A stretch of DNA of 43,051 nt from Candidatus Abzuiibacterium crystallinum (lineage in GTDB: Bacteria; Omnitrophota; Omnitrophia; Omnitrophales; Abzuiibacteriaceae): contig PCVY01000072.1 in the NCBI GenBank assembly GCA_002787155.1, forward strand, positions 1 to 43,051, given 5' to 3'. Each line of letters begins with the position of its first letter. Within the stretch, counting starts at the first letter, position 1. The position numbers and the translations under genes are program-made. Positions 7,512-15,907 of this stretch are shown here, piece after piece. The notes below the pieces were generated by a model. The model was not told the origin of the DNA. It did no database searches and saw nothing but the letters and a program-made list of their open reading frames with translations.

Positions 7512-9494
7512 ATGACACGCTCAAGCAGGTTTTCCGCATGGATTGTTTTTTTCTTCTGTCTTGCCGCATTCTACTTACCGCTTAGCTATGCTTTAGATGC
7601 TTATCAGCAAGAAAAATTTATTTTATTGATCGGTTTCGCTTTAGGTTTTGTCCGCTTGATGCAATCAATCAGGAGGCAAGAGTACTTTTTTGGGTGGAAT
7701 ATTTTATCGGTTTATTTTCTGTTATTTACGATTTTGGTGCTTGCCCAGTATTTAATTAATATTTTGGACATCACGGCGGCAGGGATCAGAGGCTCAGTTT
7801 ACGCCTATGCGACACGTGAACAATTTTCCAGGCTAATCGGATTGTGGGTTTTGCTTCATCTTTTAGTGGACGTTTTAACAAATCGTACGAGAATGAAATG
7901 GCTCGTCGGCGTTATTTTTTCAGCGGGATACTTGGCGTCCATTTTGATTCTCATGAGACGTTTTTTTGGACTTGATCTTCATGAATCCGCTTTTCTGCCT
8001 TTGACCTGGCTCCGTTTTTTCCCCGCGATTCAGCCTCATCCCAATCAAGTGGCTGTTTTTCTGGAACTGATGGTTCCCCTGGCTTTGGGGGTTTGTTGTT
8101 ATCGGTTAGCGCATACAAAAGGATGGGGTAGAGAAGGGGGTATTCGCTGGACAGATTTGACATCCGACGGCTGGTTTGTGAGCACGGCATTTTTATTATT
8201 TTTTCTCTTGATGGGTGTTGTGGCCACACTTTCCAAAGTGGCTCTGGCAGCTGTTTTAATCGGCATCATTAGTTTTTACTTACTGACGTCCAAACGATAT
8301 GCGTCCAACCGTTTATTTGCCGGGTTACCGGTATTAATTGTCGCAGGCGGTGCGGTCGCGTTTTGGTTGATGGGTAACCAAATTCAAGCGCGTTTTGTTG
8401 ATCTTAAGTCTCAGTACCTCCTGACGTTAGGATATCGCATTTTGTTGTGGGAGCGAGTTTTACCGCTCTTATCTCAGTTCAGCCTGGGCGGAACTGGACT
8501 GGGAACGTTCGCATCTTCTCTGTCGAGTTTACATCGGGTTGAGAAGCATTTTTTCAGCCCCCATTTATTAAATGACTATCTTGAAATATGGCTGGAAAGC
8601 GGTTGGGCAGGTTTGTGCTTATGGGTGGTTGGATTTGGTTTGTTTTTTTGGCACGTCACCAAATGGTTAAGAAGAGAAGAAAGTTATTTCAGGCGGTTTT
8701 TGGGAGGCGGTTTGACGGGCGGTTTGATCAGTTTGTTCACCCATAGTTTGATGACGTCTAATTTGTTTGATCCTGCGAATGCATTCCTTGCTCTTTTATT
8801 TTTAGGATTGATTTTTGCGTTGGCAAGGGAGGGCGGGGGTGATGAGCGCCTTTCGGCCGTTGATCAAAAGTCTTTGAATGGATTAAGATTAATGGCTGTG
8901 ATTGTCATGGGTTTTTTCATGGGACTTGGGTTTTATTTTTTGGCGAGGGATATGTTGGCGCATGCTTTTGTCGGTCAGACACCGACGCAAATGTCATATC
9001 GCCATGCGATCCGCATTGACGGCGAAAACGCCGCTTACCAAGGCTCACTGGCGCTTTTAAAAGAAAATCAGGCTGAATTTATGATGCATCCCTTACGCCG
9101 AGAGCAAGTTCGCCGCGAAGCTCTCAGCCATTACCAAAAGGCCATTGCACTTAATCCTTATCAATTGATTTATCGGATTCAATACAGTCAACTAGCCCTT
9201 CAATTGAAATCTTATCGTCAAGGTGAATTTATTTTCTCGTCTTTCATAACCTCTGTGCCTTATGATGCCGAATATTTGGCGAGTTTTGCATTTTATTATT
9301 TTAGCTGGGCTGATGCTGAAGATCATGCCCCGTTAAAAAATAAGCTGATTAAACAAGGTTTGGACCTATATCAGCAAGCGCTTCAACTTGATCCTGTCGG
9401 GATACCCGCTCTGAGAACCCGTAAAGAAACTCGGCTTTCACCAGAGTTTCGGCAATTGCTCAAACCTCAACTTATCAGCCTTGAATCGGCTTGA
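7512..9494 (+). CDS. O-antigen ligase/polymerase-like membrane protein with C-terminal TPR region
   Basis: A polytopic inner-membrane protein of the Wzy/WaaL superfamily that would polymerise repeat units or ligate the glycan at the periplasmic face. Of 660 residues, about 10-480 hold a dozen or so hydrophobic segments. The family motif is visible as GGTGLGTF followed by SPHLLNDYLEIWLESGWAGL, the long periplasmic loop with conserved His, Asp and Glu. The C-terminal 170 residues are soluble and TPR-like (ALSHYQKAIALNPYQLIYRI; LDLYQQALQLDP), a common arrangement in these proteins. It lies 15 bases after the kinase gene and closes the export group. Whether it is a polymerase or a ligase cannot be told from sequence alone. 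Confidence 0.85.
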   Translation: MTRSSRFSAWIVFFFCLAAFYLPLSYALDAYQQEKFILLIGFALGFVRLMQSIRRQEYFFGWNILSVYFLLFTILVLAQYLINILDITAAGIRGSVYAYATREQFSRLIGLWVLLHLLVDVLTNRTRMKWLVGVIFSAGYLASILILMRRFFGLDLHESAFLPLTWLRFFPAIQPHPNQVAVFLELMVPLALGVCCYRLAHTKGWGREGGIRWTDLTSDGWFVSTAFLLFFLLMGVVATLSKVALAAVLIGIISFYLLTSKRYASNRLFAGLPVLIVAGGAVAFWLMGNQIQARFVDLKSQYLLTLGYRILLWERVLPLLSQFSLGGTGLGTFASSLSSLHRVEKHFFSPHLLNDYLEIWLESGWAGLCLWVVGFGLFFWHVTKWLRREESYFRRFLGGGLTGGLISLFTHSLMTSNLFDPANAFLALLFLGLIFALAREGGGDERLSAVDQKSLNGLRLMAVIVMGFFMGLGFYFLARDMLAHAFVGQTPTQMSYRHAIRIDGENAAYQGSLALLKENQAEFMMHPLRREQVRREALSHYQKAIALNPYQLIYRIQYSQLALQLKSYRQGEFIFSSFITSVPYDAEYLASFAFYYFSWADAEDHAPLKNKLIKQGLDLYQQALQLDPVGIPALRTRKETRLSPEFRQLLKPQLISLESA

Positions 9495-9495
9495 T

Positions 9496-9524
9496 TTGAC
9501 ACGCCCGCTAATCTGAAGTAATAT
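9496..9524 (+). promoter_or_regulatory. Predicted sigma70 promoter of the cysteine desulfurase operon
   Basis: A perfect TTGACA (9496-9501) is separated by exactly 17 bases from TAATAT (9519-9524). Transcription would begin near 9531, leaving a leader of about 85 AT-rich bases before the start codon. This separates the Fe-S/folate genes from the upstream polysaccharide operon. No IscR-like operator was recognised in the leader. Confidence 0.55.
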
Positions 9525-9616
9525 GACAAGCTTACTGATAAAGAGCGTGATTAATTTGTCTATAAGTATATATGAATAAATAACTTACGGATAGATTATC
9601 TTTACCGGTGTTAGAA

Positions 9617-10804
9617 ATGATCCTTCAGACCAAAAAAAATAAAGTGTGTTATCTAGATTATAATGCCACCACACCCATACCGGATGTGGTGTTAGAAGCG
9701 ATGCTGCCTTTTCTCAGGTCAAGTTATGGCAATCCGTCTTCGCTCTACACGCTAGGGAAAGACGCGCGCCGAGCCATTCGTCAGGCGAGAGAGCAAGTGG
9801 CTGAGGGCTTGCGCGCGGAGAGCCGCGAAATTATTTTTACAAGCGGGGGTACCGAAAGCAATAATTTTGCGTTTAAAAGCGCGCTTGAACTTCGGCCCCA
9901 TCAAAAAACCATTGTGATTTCTGCCATTGAACATTCCTCAGTCTTAAATGTTGCCAAACAATATGCAGCAAAAGGTTACCAAGTGCGACACATCCCCGTG
10001 AATCAAGAAGGACGTTTGGATTTGAAAGAGCTCGAGACTCATTTAACCAAAGATGTGGCGCTCTTGTCTATCATGTGGGCGAATAATGAAACGGGTGTTA
10101 TTTTTCCGATAAAGCAAATTGCCGAAATTGCTAAATCAAAAAAAATTCTTTTTCATGTTGATGCTATTCAAGTGATCGGTAAATTAGAGATTGATCTTTC
10201 GGAAATCCCGATAGATTTTTTGTCAATGGCCGCACACAAATTTTACGGCCCAAAAGGGGTAGGGGTACTTTTTGTTAGGCAAGGTTTAAAAGTGCCCGCA
10301 TTTTTGTACGGCGGACATCAAGAGCACAACCGTCGGGGCGGCACCGAGAACGTCGCAGGCATCGTGGGTTTGGCAAACGCATTCACATGGGTGCAAATCG
10401 AAAGTAAGCGAAAAAAGAAATTCATTTCGGAACTCAGGGACCTGCTTGAAAGTAAAATCGAAAAAGTAATTTCAGGGAGCCGAATTAACGGGAAAAATGC
10501 CGAGCGCGTCTTTAACACCACCAACATCACCATTCCGGATGCCAGAGCAGAGGTTTTACTGCCGCTTTTGGATGAAAGAGGAATTTGTGCTTCAAGCGGT
10601 TCGGCTTGTTTAACAGGCGGGATTGATCCATCTCATGTGCTTTTAGCAATGGGAAGATCACGTTTGGAGGCGCTTTCGTCGGTTCGATTTAGTTTGGGTT
10701 TACTCACAACCTCAGATGATGTTGAATATGTCATTGAAACGTTACCAGTTATTGTCCGCCAAATTCGTCAGCACCATTCGGAGGGTAAAGTTCATGCTCA
10801 CTGA
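9617..10804 (+). CDS. Cysteine desulfurase, NifS/IscS family
   Basis: A PLP enzyme that removes sulfur from cysteine as a persulfide for Fe-S cluster or other sulfur transfer. The 395-residue product has the N-terminal motif YLDYNATTP, the TSGGTESNN phosphate-binding loop, HVDAIQ before the cofactor, the PLP lysine in MAAHKFYGPKG and the active-site cysteine in SSGSACLTGG near residue 330, followed by PSHVLLAMG as in IscS/NifS. The start is ambiguous between GTG 9608 and ATG 9617; neither has a clear ribosome site. It overlaps the Mrp-like gene by 11 bases, so the two are coupled. No IscU, IscA or Suf scaffold gene is present in the window. Confidence 0.93.
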   Translation: MILQTKKNKVCYLDYNATTPIPDVVLEAMLPFLRSSYGNPSSLYTLGKDARRAIRQAREQVAEGLRAESREIIFTSGGTESNNFAFKSALELRPHQKTIVISAIEHSSVLNVAKQYAAKGYQVRHIPVNQEGRLDLKELETHLTKDVALLSIMWANNETGVIFPIKQIAEIAKSKKILFHVDAIQVIGKLEIDLSEIPIDFLSMAAHKFYGPKGVGVLFVRQGLKVPAFLYGGHQEHNRRGGTENVAGIVGLANAFTWVQIESKRKKKFISELRDLLESKIEKVISGSRINGKNAERVFNTTNITIPDARAEVLLPLLDERGICASSGSACLTGGIDPSHVLLAMGRSRLEALSSVRFSLGLLTTSDDVEYVIETLPVIVRQIRQHHSEGKVHAH

Positions 10805-11879
10805 ACAAGAGGTGTTGCAGGCACTCAAACAAGTAGAGGATCCTGATTTAAAGCAGGACATCGTCAGCTTGGGATTTGTGAAAAACCTCATCATGACCGA
10901 TGCCGAAGTTAAATTTAGTATCCAACTGACTACACCGGCTTGTCCCGTTAAAGAACAATTAAAAGAACAAAGTCTGCAAGCGGTCAAGTTAATTGCGGGA
11001 AACCGAGTTATTAAGATCGATCTCACTTCGGATGTGAAAGCCAGTGCGCACAAAAAAGCAGCTGTTTTACCGCAAGTTAAAAATGTAATTGCTGTTGCCA
11101 GCGGAAAAGGCGGCGTTGGTAAATCAACCGTTGCTGCTAACTTGGCATTGGCGCTTCAGCGCTCAGGAGCGCGCGTCGGTTTATTGGATGCCGACATTTA
11201 TGGTCCCAGCATGCCTTTGATGTTTGGCATTACGGCATCACCGCATGTGAATGAAGAGCAGCAGATTGTACCGATTGAAAAACACGGGCTAAAAATCATG
11301 TCGATGGGGTTTTTATCCAAAGATGATGCGCCCGTGATTTGGCGCGGACCGATGGTTCATGGGATTATTCAACAATTTTTAACCAAAGTTGCTTGGGGCG
11401 AATTAGACTACTTGGTGATTGACTTACCGCCCGGAACGGGTGATGCGCAGTTAACCCTCACACAATTAGCGCCACTTTCGGGGGCTGTGATTGTCACGAC
11501 ACCGCAGGAAGTTAGTTTGATTGATGCGCGAAAAGGTTTGAAAATGTTTCAAAAGGTAAATGTTCCTATTCTTGGTATCGTGGAAAACATGAGTTATTAT
11601 TTAGATTCAAATGGTAAACGAATTGCAATTTTTGGCGCGGGAGGCGGCGAACGTACGGCCCGCGAATTACAGGTCCCTTTCTTGGGAGAGATTCCAATTG
11701 AGCCTCAAGTGGCAGCGGCAGGTGATCAGGGCGAGCCTATCGTGATAAAAATACCTGATTCAGCAGCCGGAGTTGCTTTTAAGTCAGTCGCGGGTCGTGT
11801 GGCACAGGAGCTTAGCATCGAAAATATGAAAGGTCCGGAGCTTCCAAGTGATTTTAAATTGGCATGGAAAACAAAGTAG
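10794..11879 (+). CDS. Mrp/HCF101-like P-loop Fe-S carrier ATPase
   Basis: An iron-sulfur cluster carrier of the Mrp/ApbC/HCF101 family. The 361 residues comprise an N-terminal DUF59/MIP18 domain (about 1-85, with the conserved TTPACPVKEQL) and a ParA-like P-loop domain with the deviant Walker motif ASGKGGVGKST, LLDADIYGPSMP and VIDLPPGTGD. ATG 10794 follows a GAGGG ribosome site and gives the canonical DUF59 start; the open frame extends upstream to 10716 inside the desulfurase gene without support. The usual CxxC after ENMSYY is absent (LDSNGKR stands there), and the DUF59 cysteine is the only cysteine in the protein. It overlaps the DUF971 gene by 16 bases. Confidence 0.93.
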   Translation: MLTEQEVLQALKQVEDPDLKQDIVSLGFVKNLIMTDAEVKFSIQLTTPACPVKEQLKEQSLQAVKLIAGNRVIKIDLTSDVKASAHKKAAVLPQVKNVIAVASGKGGVGKSTVAANLALALQRSGARVGLLDADIYGPSMPLMFGITASPHVNEEQQIVPIEKHGLKIMSMGFLSKDDAPVIWRGPMVHGIIQQFLTKVAWGELDYLVIDLPPGTGDAQLTLTQLAPLSGAVIVTTPQEVSLIDARKGLKMFQKVNVPILGIVENMSYYLDSNGKRIAIFGAGGGERTARELQVPFLGEIPIEPQVAAAGDQGEPIVIKIPDSAAGVAFKSVAGRVAQELSIENMKGPELPSDFKLAWKTK

Positions 11880-12166
11880 CTGTTAAACCGATAGAAATTA
11901 AACAGTTAGGCGAACAAGAACTTGGCATTCAGTGGTCAGACGGCCATTTAAGTCTATTTCAAGTGCGTGATCTTCGGTTAAAATGCCGCTGCGCTGTTTG
12001 CGTAGATGAGTGGAGCGGTGAAAAGATAATGAAAGAAAAAGAAGTGCCCCAAGACGTTAAGCCGGTGAGCATTGAAACAGTCGGTCGTTATGGACTTCGA
12101 GTTGTTTGGAGCGATGGCCATCAAACCGGTATTTATACTTACGATTATTTGCGTCAATTGGCATAG
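11864..12166 (+). CDS. DUF971 (GBBH-like N-terminal domain) protein
   Basis: A 100-residue stand-alone DUF971 protein. Two WSDGH elements ([11 protein letters not shown] and [17 protein letters not shown]) and a cysteine-rich [12 protein letters not shown] motif are typical of the family. In plant HCF101 this domain is fused behind DUF59 and the P-loop ATPase; here it is a separate gene overlapping the ATPase gene by 16 bases. A role with that ATPase in Fe-S cluster delivery is therefore likely but inferred. Translation ends 11 bases before the folE start. Confidence 0.9.
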   Translation: MENKVAVKPIEIKQLGEQELGIQWSDGHLSLFQVRDLRLKCRCAVCVDEWSGEKIMKEKEVPQDVKPVSIETVGRYGLRVVWSDGHQTGIYTYDYLRQLA

Positions 12167-12170
12167 GAGG
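12165..12170 (+). promoter_or_regulatory. Strong Shine-Dalgarno site that sets the folE start
   Basis: AGGAGG lies 7 bases before ATG 12178. It rules out the upstream in-frame start at 12106, which would lie inside the DUF971 gene. A second ATG at 12173 is out of frame. Confidence 0.85.
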
Positions 12171-12177
12171 AAATGAA

Positions 12178-12747
12178 ATGAGTGTGATAAATGAGGTAAA
12201 GATCGAATCGCTAATCCGCGATCTAATCGCCAAGCTAGGAGAAGATCCTTCGCGCGAAGGATTGCAGAATACACCGAAGCGCGTTGAATCATCATTTAAG
12301 TTTCTCACCAGAGGCTATAAGCAAGACATCCAACAGGTGCTCAATAATGCCATTTTTGAAGAAAACTATGATGAAATGGTTGTGGTAAAGGATATCGACC
12401 TATTCAGTCTTTGCGAGCATCACTTATTGCCTTTCTACGGCAAAGCACACGTCGCCTATTTGCCGCAGGGCCGCATCGTAGGCTTAAGCAAGATTCCGCG
12501 GATTGTAGATGTGTTTGCCAGGCGGCTTCAGGTTCAAGAACGCCTCACACAGCAAATCGCCGATTGTTTGATGCAGGCGCTTCAACCCAGCGGTGTTGCC
12601 GTCGTCATTGAAGCTTATCATTTGTGCATGGCTATGCGCGGGGTAGAGAAAAAGGACGCTTATTGTACGACCAGTTCGATGATAGGCTCATTTCGCTCCG
12701 ATGAGCGATCCCGTTCCGAATTCTTGAATTTAATCGGCCGTAAGTAA
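12178..12747 (+). CDS. folE: GTP cyclohydrolase I
   Basis: Converts GTP to 7,8-dihydroneopterin triphosphate, the first step of folate and pterin synthesis, in the cytoplasm. The 189-residue product has the full family core: [14 protein letters not shown], the zinc motif [12 protein letters not shown] (Cys and His ligands), [23 protein letters not shown] and [12 protein letters not shown] with the third zinc ligand, ending in SRSEFL. All metal and catalytic positions I can recognise are present. It is the last gene of the group starting at 9617 and runs convergently into the methyltransferase gene, with one base between their stops. Confidence 0.97.
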   Translation: MSVINEVKIESLIRDLIAKLGEDPSREGLQNTPKRVESSFKFLTRGYKQDIQQVLNNAIFEENYDEMVVVKDIDLFSLCEHHLLPFYGKAHVAYLPQGRIVGLSKIPRIVDVFARRLQVQERLTQQIADCLMQALQPSGVAVVIEAYHLCMAMRGVEKKDAYCTTSSMIGSFRSDERSRSEFLNLIGRK

Positions 12748-12748
12748 T

Positions 12749-13633
12749 CTAGCTTACTTTTTGGGCAATGAGGAAGAGATTGTCACGCAAGTTAAGTGGG
12801 ATCCGAAGCTGACCCAACCTCTTATCTTTTAACCACAGACTGCATTTCTGCGAAACGGCCATTTGATAGGCATTACCGATAAGTCGAAAAATATAAGATA
12901 GCGTGTATGATTTTCCTATTTTTTTCGCCGTTACCACTTTTAGTTGAAAATGCTTGAGAAATCGGCCTAAATTTTCTGGATTAAAATAATGAAGATGTTC
13001 CGGCGGTAAAATGAGATGCCACCGGCCCCGCATGACCTGAGCTACCCAACTCTTAGTATCGGGCGTCGTGAGCGCAATCAAACCACCCGGTTTTAACCAG
13101 GATGTGATTTGCTTAAAATCTCCCTCAGGATCTACCAAATGCTCCAATGAATCCCAGAGTGTTATCGCATCAAATTGAGCGGGCATCAGCGTTACATCTT
13201 GGATTTTTCCTAAGTGGACGGATAGGTTATTCTTCTTAGCTTCCTGGGCTGCATACTTTGAAATCTCAATCCCTTCAGCATGCCATCCATTCGCTTCCGC
13301 CATTGTAAGAAAAAAACCATTGGCTGCTCCAACATCTAACAATTTGCCTTTACCCGGTTTCAACGCTTCAATGTGTGAAAGGTACGTCACGTAAGTTGCG
13401 CGCATTGGTTCTTTATCTTGTTGATAATTGACGTAACCATGTCCGGCAGAAGCTCCAGCGAAATAATCCGATTCGTAGAGAGCGTCAATATTTTTAGGAA
13501 TGGGGTGAACTCGGATGAAACCGCACGTTTCACAGCGGAAAAGTGTGTGACTATTCTTACGCGTGAATAATTGATAACGCGATGAGTGACAGCAGAGGCA
13601 ATCCGGTAAGTCAAAGGTTTGAGTTTTATCCAT
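12749..13633 (-). CDS. Class I SAM methyltransferase with N-terminal zinc-ribbon
   Basis: A predicted S-adenosylmethionine-dependent methyltransferase of 294 residues. The N-terminus carries two Cys pairs (CLCC near 12-15 and CETC near 34-37), a small zinc-binding element often seen in sugar-modifying methyltransferases of polysaccharide loci. The SAM site is LLDVGAANGFFL (about 98-109), followed by EIS at the end of beta-2 and LWDSLEHLVDP, the usual acidic/His post-motif. The substrate is probably a glycan precursor or lipid; this is inferred from the locus. It lies 32 bases downstream of lpxD on the same strand and probably shares its transcript. Confidence 0.85.
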   Translation of the reverse strand: MDKTQTFDLPDCLCCHSSRYQLFTRKNSHTLFRCETCGFIRVHPIPKNIDALYESDYFAGASAGHGYVNYQQDKEPMRATYVTYLSHIEALKPGKGKLLDVGAANGFFLTMAEANGWHAEGIEISKYAAQEAKKNNLSVHLGKIQDVTLMPAQFDAITLWDSLEHLVDPEGDFKQITSWLKPGGLIALTTPDTKSWVAQVMRGRWHLILPPEHLHYFNPENLGRFLKHFQLKVVTAKKIGKSYTLSYIFRLIGNAYQMAVSQKCSLWLKDKRLGQLRIPLNLRDNLFLIAQKVS

Positions 13634-13665
13634 AACTACTGAAAGCTAGAGGTTTAGCCGCAGCC

Positions 13666-14724
13666 TCAAGATTTCATCGAAGACTTTAAATCACTGAGTT
13701 CGCGCGTTAATTCCTCAACTTTTTTCTTTAAAGCACGTAACTCTGTTTGATTTTCATGAGCGCGGAGCTGAGCGCCGAATTGTTTGCGCATTTCATCGTA
13801 CGGACGAGCCGGCTGGCCAAACCAAATTTGTTTTGATGGGATCTTTTTTCCGGGCGGAACGCCTGCGTTTGCACCGAGCATGACACCGTCACCAATTTCA
13901 ACATGGTCTGCGATCCCGACACTGCCGCCTAGCGTGCAATAGTTTCCGATTTTTGAACTTCCTGAAATACCACACTGGGCTGAGATGGCACAATGCGCAC
14001 CTATTTGTACATTGTGTGCAATCTGTACCAAATTATCAATTTTGGTTCCAGTGCCGACGGATGTTTTACCGATTGCGGCTCGGTCAATGGTTGTACAGGC
14101 ACCGATTTCAACATAATCTTCAATGACGACAATCCCGACTTGCGGAACTTTTTGCTGTGCTTTGCCGTCAAAGACAAATCCAAAACCGTCAGAACCGATC
14201 ACGACGCCTGAATGAATAATCACGTGACTACCAATTTGACATTTGGCATAAATGCTTACGTTGGGGTGAATAATCGTATCCGAACCAATGACCACATCCT
14301 CATCAATAAATACGTGATTTCGAATAACGGTATTATCCTCTATAGAAGCCCGATCACCAATGCTGGCAAACGGTTCGATGGTGACATTCTTTCCAATTTT
14401 TGCTGATTTTGATATGTGCGCTTGAGAAGAAATGCCATGATGAAGCTGCCTGGGTGGATAAAAAACACTTAGCAAAATAGCAAATGCTAATTTTGGCTGT
14501 GCTACTTGTATAAGCGGTTTAGCGGATTGAGTGACTTCAGGCGGCACAATGATGCAAGCAATCGGACTTTCTTCCAGTTCCTTTAACGATTTCTTATGAC
14601 TAATGAAGGTAATATTGCCTGCTTTCGGCGATTCAATATTGGTAATACCTTCAATAAGGGCAGACCCATCCCCAATAACTTTTCCACCTACTTGTTTGGC
14701 GAGCATTTCAATAGAATGTGACAT
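13666..14724 (-). CDS. lpxD: UDP-3-O-acylglucosamine N-acyltransferase
   Basis: Third enzyme of lipid A synthesis, adding a hydroxyacyl chain to UDP-3-O-acylglucosamine; it implies an LPS-type outer membrane. The 352 residues have the N-terminal uridine-binding domain ([20 protein letters not shown]), then a left-handed beta-helix of hexapeptide repeats from about 105 to 290, with the catalytic-His region [14 protein letters not shown], and a C-terminal heptad coiled coil (about 315-350) longer than in many orthologues. Only this lipid A gene is present here. The predicted promoter puts the transcription start on or next to the start codon. Confidence 0.95.
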   Translation of the reverse strand: MSHSIEMLAKQVGGKVIGDGSALIEGITNIESPKAGNITFISHKKSLKELEESPIACIIVPPEVTQSAKPLIQVAQPKLAFAILLSVFYPPRQLHHGISSQAHISKSAKIGKNVTIEPFASIGDRASIEDNTVIRNHVFIDEDVVIGSDTIIHPNVSIYAKCQIGSHVIIHSGVVIGSDGFGFVFDGKAQQKVPQVGIVVIEDYVEIGACTTIDRAAIGKTSVGTGTKIDNLVQIAHNVQIGAHCAISAQCGISGSSKIGNYCTLGGSVGIADHVEIGDGVMLGANAGVPPGKKIPSKQIWFGQPARPYDEMRKQFGAQLRAHENQTELRALKKKVEELTRELSDLKSSMKS

Positions 14725-14730
14725 ACGTTG

Positions 14731-14758
14731 ATTCTATCTATGTTGGTTCTAAAGTCAA
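14731..14758 (-). promoter_or_regulatory. Predicted sigma70 promoter of lpxD
   Basis: On the - strand TTGACT (14753-14758) and TAGAAT (14731-14736), each 5 of 6 consensus, are separated by 16 bases. Transcription would start at about 14724-14725, the first base of the lpxD ATG, which would give a leaderless message. Confidence 0.5.
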
Positions 14759-14782
14759 GGTGTCATGGGGCAAACATTTGTT

Positions 14783-14810
14783 TTGTTTTCCTCGTTTAGA
14801 ATGTTATAAT
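14783..14810 (+). promoter_or_regulatory. Predicted sigma70 promoter of the lipoprotein gene
   Basis: A perfect TATAAT at 14805-14810 lies 16 bases after a weak TTGTTT (14783-14788). Transcription would begin near 14817, about 12 bases before ATG 14829. It is divergent from the lpxD promoter in the same 104-base gap. Confidence 0.5.
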
Positions 14811-14828
14811 ATTTCCTCAAGAATCATC

Positions 14829-15902
14829 ATGAAAAAAATCTATCTCTTATTAATTGGCATTATTTTGCTGACGGGCTGTTTTGAAACTGATTTTAATTTC
14901 AAAACGGTCGTCAAACCGAGCGGTGCTGTTGTCCGCGAAACCAGGATTGACGGCCGCGGGGCTCATTTGTTCAAGGCACCACAGGACGGGCATTGGCAAG
15001 TGAAAACCAATGTGACGAAGGGCGGTCAATCTATTTTAGCCGACACTTATTACCATGTGTATGCGGTTGGACGGTTTGATAAGGGCGAACAAATTGGAAG
15101 TGATTATCAATATGACGCAGAGAAGCAATTCCAGGATATTAGCGATGAAGAAAGGCGTAATTTCATCCAACTTGGTATTGTCGAGCCATTCGAGCAAAAC
15201 ATCTATTCCAAGAATTTTATTCAAGTTGTAAGACATCGCGGATTATTTACTTCAGAATATGAATACCAAGAGGTATTTCAGAACAAAAATGTCATTGAGC
15301 TTCTTTTGAACGACATTAAGAAGGAAGTGATTCGGGAACAATCTGTTTCCCTGCCGGTGCGTCCGTCGATATTGAATGACATAACAATCTTTGCGGAAAA
15401 AAATGAAGAAACGAAAGAATCGGCAGAAGAGTCAGGAAAAGAAAAAAATGAAGATAAGGCTGAGGCAGAGAAAACCAAAACCGAAAAAGTTGAAGAGGAA
15501 GTAGCAGAAGCGCCTACCGGAGACATGCCTGTCGAGGCACAAAAGTCTCCCGTCACACTAGAAGGCCAATTGCTGTCATCATCCGCTGTTGAATCCATTG
15601 CCCGTGAAAGAATGGAAAGTGAAGTGCTTTCAAAATTCAGATTTTATTCGGAAGTTACTTTGCCCGGGAAAATTATTTCCACCAATGGTGATAGTATCGT
15701 TGGCAATACGGTGGTTTGGAAGTTTTCAATGAGTGATTTCAAACCGGAACATTCGCGGTTTGTTTTAAAAGCTGCGTCGAGCATGATTGAATGGACCACC
15801 ATTATTTTATTAGTGGTGCTGCTGCTGGTCATCCTTTTTGGTATCAGCTATTTCAGAGTGAACCCATCCAAATCGGGCACCTCTAAACGCCGTCGTTCCT
15901 AA
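14829..15902 (+). CDS. Lipoprotein with acidic low-complexity region and C-terminal membrane helix
   Basis: A 357-residue protein of unknown function. From ATG 14829 it has a lipoprotein signal with lipobox LTGC (Cys17); upstream in-frame codons back to 14718 precede the promoter and are unlikely to be used. Residues about 20-190 are globular. About 190-240 is Glu/Lys-rich low complexity. A second globular stretch follows, and residues about 320-340 form a hydrophobic helix ([20 protein letters not shown]) followed by a basic tail SKRRRS. A lipid anchor plus a C-terminal membrane span is unusual. The position +2 residue is Phe. It is followed after 5 bases by gmd. I recognise no family. Confidence 0.8.
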   Translation: MKKIYLLLIGIILLTGCFETDFNFKTVVKPSGAVVRETRIDGRGAHLFKAPQDGHWQVKTNVTKGGQSILADTYYHVYAVGRFDKGEQIGSDYQYDAEKQFQDISDEERRNFIQLGIVEPFEQNIYSKNFIQVVRHRGLFTSEYEYQEVFQNKNVIELLLNDIKKEVIREQSVSLPVRPSILNDITIFAEKNEETKESAEESGKEKNEDKAEAEKTKTEKVEEEVAEAPTGDMPVEAQKSPVTLEGQLLSSSAVESIARERMESEVLSKFRFYSEVTLPGKIISTNGDSIVGNTVVWKFSMSDFKPEHSRFVLKAASSMIEWTTIILLVVLLLVILFGISYFRVNPSKSGTSKRRRS

Positions 15903-15907
15903 AACTC

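Noticed and set aside
12742..12759. Possible bidirectional terminator between folE and the methyltransferase gene (AAGTAA...TTACTT then T's)
   Set aside because: The 6-bp stem has a single G-C pair and would be too weak. It also overlaps the folE stop codon.
14718..14828. Upstream extension of the lipoprotein open frame
   Set aside because: It contains the predicted promoter and would bury the lipoprotein signal peptide. ATG 14829 restores it at the N-terminus.
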